From: Penicillus capitatus | Taxonomy: Eukaryota > Chlorophyta | NCBI GenBank assembly: GCA_965649825.1 | Contig: OZ287695.1 | Span: forward strand, 2,274,398 to 2,338,397 | Length of the DNA stretch: 64,000 nt | Reading direction: 5' to 3' | Shown: piece by piece, positions 46,101-57,368 of the stretch | Layout: each line of letters starts with the position of its first letter | Position numbering within the stretch: the stretch's first letter is position 1 | The notes under the pieces: model-generated | Database searches by the model: none | Told to the model about the DNA's origin: nothing | The model's input: the letters and a program-made list of their open reading frames with translations, nothing else | Translations under genes and position numbers: made by a program

Positions 46101-46720
46101 CAAAGAATGTCACCAGTGAACAACGCCTGTTTGCAAAGCTGCACTTGTTAAACGCTTTGCTGTCATCCTGTGAGGCATCCTTGATGGAGGAATTAGACGA
46201 GAGTGATTTCGCTAAGAATCTGCTGAAATCTCTTAGTGAAATGATCACAGATCACTTCAAAGACGCAAACAAAAGTGAACAGTTGTTGAGTCAGCTCGGG
46301 CAAATCCCCAATGTGCTCCATAAATATCCAGATCTGGTGATGGAGATAAGCAAGATAATCGAGCAAGACCCTTCCCCGTCCAGTACTCCTCTTCAGTATT
46401 TCGTCCAGATCGCTGCACACGTGCCAGAAGCCGAGGAGTGGGTCAGGAAAATCCTCGAGAAGCAAATAAGTCATTCAAACGACGATGCTAGAGCACAAGC
46501 GGTGGAAAACATAGCGAATGTCCTTGCTGTTTCGTCGGACAAGTTGGAAGTCGATCTGAAGAAGCTACTGGAGAAAGAGAGCAGCAAGAGTGAATCAGCA
46601 GCAACCTATCTGGAGACGTTCAATGGAACAGATCCATTCGCTATGCAGTCTCAATTGAAACTTCTCGAACGCCAACGAAAGATCCTTACGGGCAACGCCT
46701 TCTCTGCAGCTATGGAATGA
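43162..46720 (+). CDS. NACHT-domain STAND NTPase with novel helical N-terminus (NLR-like)
   Basis: One 58-nt intron (44692-44749, GTCAGAG...TGTTTTAG) joins two long exons in phase (DHFSK|VSFFDDPF), giving about 1166 residues. Residues 1-510 are almost entirely helical, rich in Lys/Glu/Arg, and I do not recognise a domain. A flexible acidic linker follows. The NACHT module then shows Walker A LLIGRPGTGKTCFA (about 598-610), Walker B with the NACHT-specific acidic pair TLVIFDGVDEG (about 687), the sensor arginine in LLTSRPG, the helical part LWEVTHIPMIANILCHLW, and the winged-helix signature HPVFWEYFAGRHL. The last 250 residues are HEAT/ARM-like helices; there are no LRR, WD40 or TPR repeats. 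By family knowledge, NACHT proteins are nucleotide-switched scaffolds for immunity, cell death or RNA-related functions. The role here is unknown. Sparse introns contrast with all neighbours. Confidence 0.88.
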
Positions 46721-48065
46721 GGCAGCAATGTTGGAGCTGTCATCCAAAACACACAGGATATCTTAGCACTTTCACACCAGTCTTCCAACGATGATCGAGT
46801 GCACTGTGATCGGCGCAATGAAGATCAGACATTACTCATAAATCTGTTCTTACCGACAGTTTTGCAATTCGAGAAAATCGCTCTGCAAGTGAAGCATAGA
46901 GTAATGAGTGTCTAGTAAACAGACAGAAATAGGACAGAAAGGCCACTGTCTGGAGACAATGGTATGTAGGATCAGCATGTCATTTGTGGGAGGTTAGGTG
47001 ATGAAGACATCAAGCAACCCTCTCCAAGACTGTAACGCGTTGGGAGAGGGATTTTTAACTTTTTTTACATTCCACCGTTTGAAACGCGCATGAACTAAGT
47101 GTACACTTTCTGTGCACGGCAACGATTTTCTCGTTCAACGAAGCAGGATTTCTAAGAGCTCGCTTTTCCATGAGCTCAATGTAGTAGTTCTCGGGTTTCC
47201 TGCAATCTTGAATGTAGAACAGATAAATGATGCACTTGAATGTCTGTTTACGCAACGTCGTTGTACAGTTTATTGGCAATTTTTCAGGGAATGGGGTTCA
47301 TGATGGGACTGACGAAGAATGCATCCAGTAACAGATCGAGACTCAGAGCATTCGTTCCCTTTTCCCTTTTCTCCATCGACGGATGCAATCCAGATGCAAA
47401 AAGAAATGCTTAAAAGGCGGAACTGTTTGTTGACGTACCTACTCCATCCTTTGTTGACTGTCAAAGATTAATTGTCTGTTCAAGTGTGTGCGCTCTACCA
47501 CTGATTTTCTATCGTAATCATTGACCAGAATCAGAGAGAGATAAACATGCATGTAGATGATCTGAAACAGCCATCATCGAGAAACGCTGTTTTGAAGTGA
47601 ACGGACAGCTGCTGAACATCATCGTTGACGATGTGTTTCGGTTTCAAGGTCTATTATTCCTCTCACCTCGACTTCTGTTGGCCTGATGGTTCGCAACCAT
47701 GTCACAGTGGACTGACCATCCAACACTTTTTCCTGTTGCGTTTTCTCTGTACATTACCGTAAAAAGGTTCTTACATGACTCGGGGAACACGCGAAGTCTC
47801 ATGCATTCTGGCTTTAAGACCATAGCGCCGAGAAGGAAAACATGGCTGACTCTATCCACAGACGCACGGACAGCCAAATCCTCAATCATCAGCAGTTGTT
47901 TCGCAAGACATCGCGCATCGTGAAGGCAAATCCAGCTAGAGAAGAATCGAGCAGGAAATGAAGAACAACTGCAGATTGTTGGGTGTCTTGTCTGATTGAT
48001 TAGACCCCCGTTGACCGTGTACCGTTTACATTGGCGATATGAAAGAATAAGAAATTTAAATGCAA
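46721..48065. other. 1.3 kb gene-poor region after the NACHT gene
   Basis: The largest non-repetitive gap of the right half. It holds the hairpin at 47018-47050 and several short open frames without family features. One is a minus-strand frame at 47055-47279 beginning MPINCTTTLRKQTFKC, which I cannot identify. The final 100 bases are probably the ATP sulfurylase 3' UTR. Confidence 0.45.
47018..47057 (+). terminator. Terminator-like hairpin followed by T-run
   Basis: CCCTCTCCAA (47018-47027) pairs with TTGGGAGAGGG (47040-47050) with a single bulged G and a 12-base loop. It is followed directly by ATTTTTAACTTTTTTT. In bacteria this would be read as an intrinsic terminator. In a eukaryotic nucleus it could be a small-RNA 3' end, a Pol III stop after a hairpin, or chance. 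It lies 298 bases downstream of the NACHT stop on the same strand. Confidence 0.4.
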
Positions 48066-49838
48066 CTAAGCACCGTTTTGGCCATTGTAAATTGCCATTT
48101 CTTCGCGCAGAACACGGACAACAGATTTGAAAGCAAACCATTCGGGAATATCTTCTCCATTGCGCAGCATCTGGCGGAATTTGGTTCCTGAGAACACCGC
48201 CTCCTCATGTCAAGAATCACTCGAGATTGCAGATCTCACCTGAAAGTTTGAGCTCGTGAAGTCCTGCCTCCTTCGAGATATCGGCAGTGACGTATCCTTT
48301 CTCTTCTGTGTAGACAATGTTGAGAGATGGCACTGTCTGCATTCCGAGGGCAGGGGCCATTTCAGCAGCGTAGTTCTGTGCGTCATACGGGCCGTAGAAA
48401 TCATTTCCCGTGACCGAAGACTTTGATCCTGCCATATCTCTACCAATGATGAAGTGCGTGCATCCTGCATGCACACAGAACTCAGGAAAGACCACTCACG
48501 CTCTTGCGTTTCATCAAACCGTAGTTCTTTCGGATGATCATGTGCTGAATGGCCTCGCGTGGACCGGCCATGTGCATGGAGTAAGGCAGATAGGCCCATC
48601 TGAGTTTGGGATTGTCGACTTCCTTCTTCAAGACTTCGTAAGTGTGGTACCGCACAATTCCAGGAATGTCATCATCCTGCATTCCGCATCCAACAACGGT
48701 ACAGAGTGGAGAGGTACTACTGACACCTGCGTGGGTCCACACGTAGGATGCACCAGACACACGGCATCCTCTCCGACGTTATCAGCATCCAATGCTCGTG
48801 TAAAGAGCTCGTAATGTGCCCTGACATCCAACAGACAAGAAACTATCAAGAGAGCTCTCTCCTCGGGCGCAGTCCTTGCGCACCGGTGGATGGGGTTGCG
48901 ACATTGAAAGGCTAAGACGTCTTTGCCTTTGGGCAGTTCTTGACGTACTTGTGCAGGCGTATCACACTTGAACACACGTGTGGGTAGTTCGAGTCCAACA
49001 ATCTTGCCACCTAGCGACGCCTCACTCGATCAGGGTCACATCAATTGACGACATACCGATGTAATATTTGCCTCTCTCCATGGATACCATTTGCACAGCC
49101 GGGTGTTCCAACTGCGATGTGCCATAGCACCTGAGGCATTCCAGAGGTTTGTCTGGCGTCCATTTGGATTCCACTGTCATCACAGCAATTTCCTTGCCGC
49201 CATAGCTGCACACAATTCTCTCATTATGTGACTGACTGTCGGCATCACACAAAGTCACACTTCATCAAGATCTGCGAGCCGATGCCAATGTCTTCATCAT
49301 TTGTGTCCATCACAATGGGCAGACCGAAGATGGTACCCGTCGTCATTTTGGCATCTTTGACCACCGAATGATAATCTGCCTCATTCATGAAACCCTCAAG
49401 AGGCGAGAACCCACTAAACACAAAAGAGTGAGATCTCATTCAAGTTATAGTATCTAAGATCTACACCCGACAATGAGGAGCTCAACGTCACATGCTTGAC
49501 GATCGGTTAACTCAATAGAATGCGTCGTCGCTGCGATTAAGGATTTCTTTTCTTCGTTTGCCGCCATCAGATCCACGAGCACTTCGCCGTGTGGCACCTG
49601 AAGGCCTTCGCTTGTCAACGTGATCGCCGACACCGACACATCCATTCTATATACGTCCGCTCATGAAGGAAGCGGCGACGAAGCTTATCGACCTTGCTCG
49701 TGCTGCCCACGTCGCAGCTGTGGGTGTTTGCAGGCGGCGAGACGCAACTGAACGGCGTTCACTCCACGATGGCGTCGAAGGCCGAACAGCCGCCGGAACG
49801 TCGCACACGCGCGTCGCTTTGGCAAAAGGGAAGACCAT
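48066..49838 (-). CDS. ATPS: ATP sulfurylase (sulfate adenylyltransferase), plastid precursor
   Basis: Activates sulfate to APS, the first step of sulfate assimilation. A transit-like start (MVFPFAKATRVCDVPAAVRP, Arg/Ser-rich) is joined by a 47-nt intron to MDVSVSAITLTSEGLQVPHG. Then come a PUA-like domain (FSPLEGFMNEADYHSVV), the catalytic motif AFQCRNPIHR|AHYELF, VLVHPTCGPTQ-like CLVHPTCGPTQ, LRWAYLPYSMHMAGPREAIQ, FIIGRDMAGSKSSVTG and VPSLNIVYTEEKGYV. The end is GTKFRQMLRNGEDIPEWFAF. No APS kinase or pyrophosphatase domain is fused to it. The HRAHYELF form is the bacterial/chromist type, not the NPVHNGHALL form known from land plants and chlorophytes. An intron with GATGTGAC lies at about 49021-49067. 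The start is 91 bases from the next gene's stop. Confidence 0.9.
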
Positions 49839-49928
49839 ATGGCCAGCGCGTGTATAGACCATCCCAATCATCAGCAGCGAGCAACGCGAGAGATAGATAG
49901 ACACGTAAGTCACGTCACATCCATCCAC

Positions 49929-50662
49929 TCATGCAAAAAACTGCATCGCTTCGTCGAATATACGATCAATTGTGGACTCTTTAAGGAAATCGTGATCATC
50001 GTCGAGTTCTATCAGCTTCATGCGATCCGGATTCTCTTGTTCCAATTGCATGACATAACCATTCTTGGGTGGAATAATCTTGTCATGCGTTCCCACTAGG
50101 ATCAAAGTCGGACATGGGACACTGGGATATCTCGGAAACTGTAGCGAATCCTCGACATAAGCATAGGGAATCTTCACGAGTTCTTCCTCCTTTCCCGCCA
50201 CATACTCGCGTTCGCCCTCGGCTTTCCATTCTTCAATTGCCTTCTCATTATCGACATCCGCAATAGTCGTCCATGTTTGCTACGTACACAGCACGCATAG
50301 GACTGAAGAGACGTATGTCTGTTGCCGGCGACTTTGAGGTTAACAGCCGGATTGAGCAGAATGACACGATCCACATGGGTAGGATGTTGGGACGCATAGA
50401 CTGCTGAGATAAATCCGCCCATACTGGAGCCAATGAGACGAAGGGGCTTTTTGTGCTCGTGGTAGAATGCCTCGAGTGCCTGAAGAGAGATCGACACTCG
50501 GGTGTCGGCGTGACCCTTTCCCGCTTTGACATCAAACACGTTCAACTCGATCCCTTTCTCCGCAAATCGTTTCCGGAAGATAGCGCCCTTCGTTGTCTGC
50601 ACGTCGCCGCGGAAGCCATGAAGGTAGAGGTAACAAAATTGCGTCGCCATTATGCGTCTCAA
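49929..50662 (-). CDS. YqiA/UPF0227-like alpha/beta hydrolase
   Basis: Small esterase-like hydrolase. It starts FCYLYLHGFRGDVQTTKG (HGF oxyanion strand), with the nucleophile in LIGSSMGGFISAVYA. After an intron near 50270-50335 it gives EWKAEGEREYVAGKEEELVK, PCPTLILVGTHDKIIPP (Asp) and ELDDDHDFL (His), completing the triad. This is the layout of bacterial YqiA and its algal or plant relatives; the natural substrate is unknown. The likely start is MATQFCYLY (about 50647), with MRRIMATQ at 50662 the longest option. It is closely packed between ATP sulfurylase and the aspartic protease, all on the minus strand, although separately transcribed units are expected in a eukaryote. Confidence 0.8.
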
Positions 50663-50728
50663 ATGACACTCTCTGTCGTTCTCTCATCCAACAGTTGATG
50701 TGACGTTGTAATGCATAGCCCGAATGGT

Positions 50729-53392
50729 TTACACGGAAGGCAGAGGTGTATCGGCATTTAGGACGGCCATTCTATGACGTGCATAATCGATGACGAGTCG
50801 ACTGTCTTGCAACATGTTCATGCAAAGAATACCACAAGCATAGACACTGATATCCATTTTGGAGCCGGGAAAGAAAAGGCAGGAGATCTGACATGACACG
50901 CCACACGTCATATATCGAAAGAGCAACCAATCCCTGTCACATCATACCTTGTCAAATCTTTTTCCGCCTAGCTCAAACCAGGAGAGTGTAGCATTCTGCA
51001 CTGGCAGACGTCCTGTCTGGCTGCCACCGACGCCTTTGACAAATCTACAGGCATGAGAGGGTATTGCAACGTGGAATGCGTAGAACGTGTGTTTACGTTT
51101 TGACATTCTTGTCCAGATCGTCTTGTAGATTGAACTCACGGACGGCTCTCGACATAAACATCACAAAGGCGCCACCTGTGTACAACACCGTTTAAACATC
51201 GCATGCCCGTGAACATACTTTGATGTGTGACCTGCTCCGGTATCAATCATAAAGAGGCCCTCGTAGACGTCGTTTCCGTCTGTGCAGAATCTCGCTTTGA
51301 TGTGGGGTAGATTTGTAATCTAACAGACATATGGCCGCACGCAACTCCTGTTCTTTGCATCCATGAAGGCATACCATATGGAGGCGACTCCATCCAGAAG
51401 GTGCCAGTTCTGGCAGTTTTAGATTCTTGTCGACATCATGGAGCTTGACAATGAAGTTTGGATCTCTAGGCGAGAATGATTCGACATCCGTCATAGGCAC
51501 AAGCTCGACAACTGCCCTTCGGAAGACATCGTAGCCGATGATCCCCACGACGGGTCGACAAGTACCGGCCACCAACCCAGGAACTGGCATCTCCATGAAT
51601 TGAGGTTGCCAAAGCGTCAACGGGCCCAAAGCTAAACTATCTGCGCGACGAAAATGGGCCGGAACCTGAAAGATCACTCTCATAACGCATAACAGAGAGA
51701 AACGCATCAGTGTACTTTTCCAGAAACGCCAGAAACGAAGAGATCTCCAAATCCTTCGAGGTCGAGTGCATCGGCTGCATTCTTTTCCATTACCAAACCA
51801 CTGGCACCTGACGCATTCTCATGACACGGTGTTGGCTGCCTGTTATGAAAGCTGACTCACCTGTATCCAATATCATGTACCCAACATCTTTGCCATTGAT
51901 CTTGGGTTTCACCAAGATGTGACAGCTAGGTGTCTTCCAAGCCTATCATCCATAACACCTGTCGAGAATGCCAGACAAGAGAGAGGGTCACAGGTATGAG
52001 ACTGGGCAGAGAAGAATCAAATGTTGATCGTGGGGGACGTAGCTTGAAATCGGGGGGTTCAAATAATGCATCAACTTCTATCAAGGAGCGCATGAGCGGA
52101 GAGAAAGCTTGAACAGATGTCGTGCGATATGAGTGATGTCCCCCTGACGTGGTTCTGTGCACAATCTCATCTGGATAGACCACCCTGATAGCAGAACTCC
52201 TCATGCAGAGAACACATAACAGGCATATCCTGAAGCACACCGAGGACTACCCCAGTGCTGCCAGTTTCGAAGCAGCCATATCTCTTCGTCACCAAAGAGG
52301 TCTTGGCGAATTTGGATGGGGAGCCATGTTAAGCAATCCACCCGTACCGTCACTTTCACCTAAAATGCATCGAGGCAATCTGCCATCGCCTACGCATCGA
52401 ACGAATAGCAAGCACACTTTCCCACTCTTGAGTCGAACAGCAAGATCAAGAGTCTTATTAAGGTCGCGGCTCGATGGATCGTCTAGAGGGCAATCCTTTT
52501 CAAGATCACATGAGCTGTTCGTGTGATCTGCTACTGTCGACATGACCATGTTATCGATCACCTGGCACAATGATAACAGCCAATACCGTAAGAGATACGT
52601 CCATTTCGAAAGGCGAGAGAAACTGTTTGCGATTGGGGAACTGTTTCTACGATCTCTATGTGGAGTTCTTCGAGAACAGAAGGAAGAAGCCATTGGCCCG
52701 TACGCAACCAGGTTGTCAGCAAACACGATTCAAGATCATCCAACTCCACCGAACGTGAAACGCCACTGTAGTCCGTCTGTTGCCACAGCCGTCCATGCAG
52801 ATAGGCAAGAGAGATGAAGACAGAGAGAGGTACCTCCCAACAGACACTCGATGGTAATGGAGATGTGGCCCAAGCGCACGAGAACTTTTCTGCGATAAAG
52901 TGTTCGTGGAAGGCTCCGTTCTGTCCCAATGTGAGATTCCACTCCATGTCCAATCCAAGATGCCTTCCCATGCCTCTGACCACTGCCGTCTAGATCACGG
53001 ATCAGTCGCTCTTTATTCCTAAGTCAGAATATGAGAATCCAGACACTGTGCAGGAGTGCAGAATCGGCAGGTAAGATCCGCTCTTGGACATTGCGCAAAA
53101 CGTCTGCCAGTTGAAACGCGGATGTCTTCGTGTCCTCCAGCCCGAAACCCTCGACCACGTCTTCACGACGTGTGCCAGAGAGAACACGAGTAGTTGTGTA
53201 CGAGGTACCGCTCTCACTCCTCGAAAGAATACTTCTGCGCCGTTTACTTGCAGCAGCACTCTTGGCAGAGACTTTGGGGAACGCTGCCGATGGCGAGAAA
53301 TGACGAACGGGTGTTCGCCTGGTAAAACCCGAAGGAAAACGTCGGTACTGTGCGAATGCCGAACAGGCAAAGCGCACGAAGGTTTGAAGCAT
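50729..53392 (-). CDS. Two-lobed aspartic protease with organelle-type presequence
   Basis: Two separate catalytic motifs are visible. The first is VGYMILDTG joined across an intron to ASGLVMEKNAADAL (about 51860-51740). The second is GLFMIDTGAGGAFVMF (about 51250-51150). That is the bilobal pepsin-like arrangement rather than a retropepsin dimer. Between them lie the FRRADSLALGPLTLW and GIIGYDVFRRAVVELVP segments typical of family A1/plant aspartyl proteases. The end is GILCMNMLQDSRLVIDYARH. Upstream the ATG at 53392 (MLQTFVRFACSAFAQYRRFP, Arg/Ser-rich) begins an organelle presequence. About 350 unrecognised residues precede the first lobe, including RGMGRHLGLDMEWN and VRLKSGKVCLLFVRC. About ten introns; several boundaries are guesses. 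One intron (50883-50945) has GATGTGAC right after its donor. Confidence 0.75.
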
Positions 53393-53825
53393 GTGGTCAT
53401 GATCGTATCACCGCCCATCTATTTCTCGGCGACGTCAACCGCAGCAGTATTTGCGGCATGCGGTGTGAGATACGCTCAACAAGTATCGCCCTCATCTGCT
53501 ATGAGTCGTCATCATCGATTGTCGAGGGGTCCATCTGATAACGCACCGAGCAACAGTCAATCACATGAGATGTCGCAACAACGATTCGGTTTCTTTGAGG
53601 CCAATCGTCGGCAAACAATGAGGAACGCTCCTTTCGCGCGTGAGCCATCCGATGCGTCCCACACAGTGGTTATGCCTTGTCGGCGAGATGTGGTGCTGCA
53701 TGGAAGGACGGACGGACTCTCGGTACTCCTGTCGGTTGATTTGGAATGCATCTCTTTTGTGTCATCGTGCTCATCTGCGAACGTGACGTAACGCAGATTG
53801 TCTTTGCGAGTGTTGAACAGTACCC

Positions 53826-56800
53826 ATGTTGCGCATGAGAGTACGCAGCCACGGAGGCACGAGTCGTTCGGATCTCTCCCTTGCAGAGCCTTCGCTTCTT
53901 CGACAGCGGAGCTTTTTCGGTACGCGTCTGCCGCGTCGACCTCAGACCCATTTCCCGCCCTTGCGACGACGATGTCCCGCCACCCTTCAAACGCGCGACA
54001 CCACCTTGGCCACAGCGGTCCGTTATCTTCTGCTCCTCGATGGCATCGACGGTCGATCTCTAGGCCGTCGGACATTCGAAGATCTTTGGCGCGCCGATGG
54101 AGAAGACCTCTTATCACGCTATCTTTTCGGGACGTCCCTTTGCCATCATTCTGACGGCCTCTATCGCTGTGATCGCTATCTGCGCCACACTGGGATGGAA
54201 TCTGGGATGTCGACTTCCAGGTCTAACACCTCTCACCGATCCCTCGTACCGTGACTCTGTGATCCAGGGGCACTTCAATCGTGGGGTCGGTATATCTGCT
54301 GCGCTGTGGGATTTCTGTTTGGAAGTGTGCTCTCTAAAGTTTCGTTGGAGATGCATGAAGAGGCAGCCCGTGTGGACGTGCACAATGCGATCATCTCTCA
54401 AGATCCGACGACACTGGACGGCAGTTTGGTGCAAGAAATGAGTCGACGTTATGGACTGAATCTCGTAAAGAGGCTCAGTCCGCAGCTCTGCGCCTTCTAT
54501 GATCGCTATCTCGAGTCATGCATTCCAAAAGGGGAAGCGTCATTGACGGGGAAGGAGGCTAGCAAACTCGTGGCGTTTAAATCGGCGTTGGGTATCTCGG
54601 ATGAAGATGCAGCACTGGTCCATATGGATGTCGGCCGACGTCTCTCTCGCTCAACCTTCGAATCGGACACCCGGACCGAACGCAGTACATCTCGAAAAGT
54701 AAGATTGAGAAAGAAAAAGAGTATGGGTCTAGGTACCTATATTTCTCTAGGCTTTCCAATCGTGGATATATCTGTCTTACCTGGTGTTCGGAGAGAGAAA
54801 AGCTGCTTTCCTACTACCCCTACGCCGCGTTTTCGGCCTGTCACAGGCGCAGATCTCAGTGGCAATCCGCGAAAATGCAAAGGCCGTTTTTCGGCAGAAG
54901 ATGGAAGAGATGGGAAGAGGTCTTCAAATGGATCGGGCATTTTTGGAGAAACTGCGACAGACGCAGTTATCGAGTCAGTTAAGCGATGATGTCGCTTCAG
55001 AGGTTGTGATGGACATTGCCAAGAAGAAGGTCGAAAACGATCTCCGGGATGCACTAAACAGCATCCGAGATCGCAGCACGTCCAAAGACCTCGGTCTTCC
55101 CATGCACAAGATGACCGAAGTGCTAGAGTTTAATCAGGACATGGCATCCTTTGCTGCGGAGAACTCAGAATCGTTGCCTCCCGGATTGGGAAAGATTACC
55201 ATTCATGGCGGCGCATTTGAGAAAGCGACATCGAGCGCTGATCAGCGGGAGCTCTTCCAACTGTTTTTGGAAGAGAAACTGGTCTCTCTCGAAGGGCAGT
55301 TCACCATCAAGCTTAGAAAAGAACTGGATGAACTGATGTTTGTGCTGGGCCTGGGCCCCAAAGAGGCTGAGCGTGTGACAAATGAAGTGTGTAGTAAAGT
55401 TTATCGTCGGTTGTTGCGTGAAGAAGTGACGAGCGGAAGGTCACTTCTGTTGGTTTCATGGTGAATGGAGTGCTAAATCGACTGCTGTGCTTTGCAGGTT
55501 GGACGCAGCAGAATCGAAGGCGGCTGTATTACAGCGTCTGTGTGATCGTATTCAGTTCCGTCCGGAACTGGCAGCCGCCATGCACAAAGGCATCTATCGA
55601 CAGAAGATGGAGGCGTCGTTGCAAGAGAACGGCAAGATTACGGACGAAGACGAAAAAGAGCTTCAACGCATTCGAACCCTCATGTGCATTCCAGACGTAT
55701 CCCGCATTTGACCCCTCTCCTCTATCTCAACCTTATATTCTGTGAACAGAGCGATGTGTTGGATGTGATGCGGTCGACTGTAGGATCCAAGTTTAGAAGC
55801 GCTTTGGATGAGGCTCTGTCTGTGAAATATGACGCTTTTGGCCAGAGAGAGCGCAACATTGTGTTGACGGCGATCAAGGAATTGCGCATTAACAAAGACA
55901 TGGCCAAGGAGATGCTGGCGGTCTCGACGAAGAATCTCTTTCTGCAATATATCACTGCTTCACGACTGAAACAGAATCGACTGGATGCAGCAAAGGAATT
56001 GAAGCGGATGGTGTTTTTCAGCAACATTGTTATTGCTCCATTGCTCGAAGACATCAAGGGCGCTCAGGTTGATCTGACAGAAACAATGAAACAATTCTCA
56101 GAGACGCTTGCCAAAGCTTCAAAAGAGGTGGAGGATGAAGGAGACAAACCGCTGCCCACTGCAGCAGAAGAAGTCGCTGCTCAGCCAGAAGGTCACGTCT
56201 TCTTCCTCAAACATGTCATGTTAAGTGGAATCGGCCTTTCTAGGATCGACGCCCAGTACTTTGAGCAAAGCGACGAAAGCAAAAGAAGTGTTCGAGACGG
56301 AAGGCGACAAAGAGGTCTCCTCCGGTGTTCGCATGTCCTCTCAAAAAGAGATCACGCTGAGAGATGAACTAGATCTGCGCGATCGTTCGGATATCTACCG
56401 CAATTATCTGCTCTACTGCCTCAGCGGAGACGTCATTTCGATGCCAATGGGCAGCGTAGTGATGCTGGAGCGGGATAACGATGAGTTTGGTCGGTTGAGT
56501 CAACTGGGCGACATTCTGGGTCTCACTCCAGTAGATGTGATGAAGATTCACACAGACTTCGCCGAACAAGCCTTCCGACAACAGGTGAAGGCGGTTTTGG
56601 ACGACGGTCCTTTGACAAAGGAGAAGACCGAGGCATTGACAGAGATGCAGGACAAGATGGGTCTTTCGGCCGAACAGGGACAGAAGATCATCAAAGGGGT
56701 CCAAAACGAACGCATGGCTTCCAGTCTGCAGTCGGCCAAAGCGATGGGGGATCTCAGCATTCAGAAACTCCTCGACATGAAAGACACGGGCGTCGAAATC

Positions 56801-57368
56801 GAATCCTTCACAAGTCAGGAATTCAGACGTCGGTTGTACGAACAAGAAGCCGAACGGATCATGTCCGATGGAAAAGGCGACTTTGATGAATCCTATCTCT
56901 TCACGCGTCTTCCCACCAGTCTCGGCATTGACGCTGTCAAGGTTTCGTTATATTGGTCTGGCAACTCAATGTGTGAGGTGTTTATTGTATGAGGCACGGG
57001 CTTCGGTGGAAGATGTTGCAAAAGGGAAGCAGAAACTTCAAGTTGTGCAAGCGATGTCCGATCTCAGGATGAAGAAAGCCGATGCATTGGTTGCTGATGT
57101 GAACAATCTCTTGGTCTGCTCCAAGATATTGATGGGCAGCAGCAACAACAACAAGACAGAGAACGGAAATGGGATATGGGATCGACGAGATGAAGTGCTT
57201 GATCTCTTTGCGGTCTACTTTTGGAAAACAAGAGACGAGGAAATGGCCAAAGATCTGCAATCTGTCTTGAAGATCGATGAAAAGGAGGCCAGTGCACTGA
57301 AAGCGTCGATCGAGGATGGGAGCTTCAGGTTTGTGGAAGAGGTCAAAGATGAAGAAGTCTTCTTCTGA
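53826..57368 (+). CDS. TIC110: Plastid inner-envelope translocon protein TIC110
   Basis: Scaffold of the TIC import complex on the stromal face of the inner envelope. The presequence is Arg/Ser/Pro-rich. A hydrophobic anchor (FAIILTASIAVIAICATLGW) is followed by the characteristic long all-helical domain: YGLNLVKRLSPQLCAFYDRY, KLVAFKSALGISDEDAALVH with MDVGRRLSR, FQLFLEEKLVSLEGQF, IREL-type IKELRINKDMAKEMLAVSTK, LRDELDLRDRSDIYRNYLLY and GDILGLTPVDVMKIHTDFAE. It ends in an acidic tail (VEEVKDEEVFF) with TGA at 57366-57368. Introns fall near 54699-54760, 55441-55497, 55690-55750, 56180-56340 and 56942-56993. The initiating ATG is uncertain: 53826 opens the presequence frame, 54096 (MEKTSYHAIFSG) is the alternative. 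TIC110 is confined to plastid-bearing eukaryotes. Confidence 0.88.

Noticed and set aside
47055-47279. Minus-strand frame MPINCTTTLRKQ as a gene
   Set aside because: No family similarity recognised, no splice partners, and it starts at the T-run of the hairpin.
49647-49928. Fused APS kinase or second domain before ATP sulfurylase
   Set aside because: The upstream exon is a short Arg/Ser-rich presequence with no P-loop or kinase motif.
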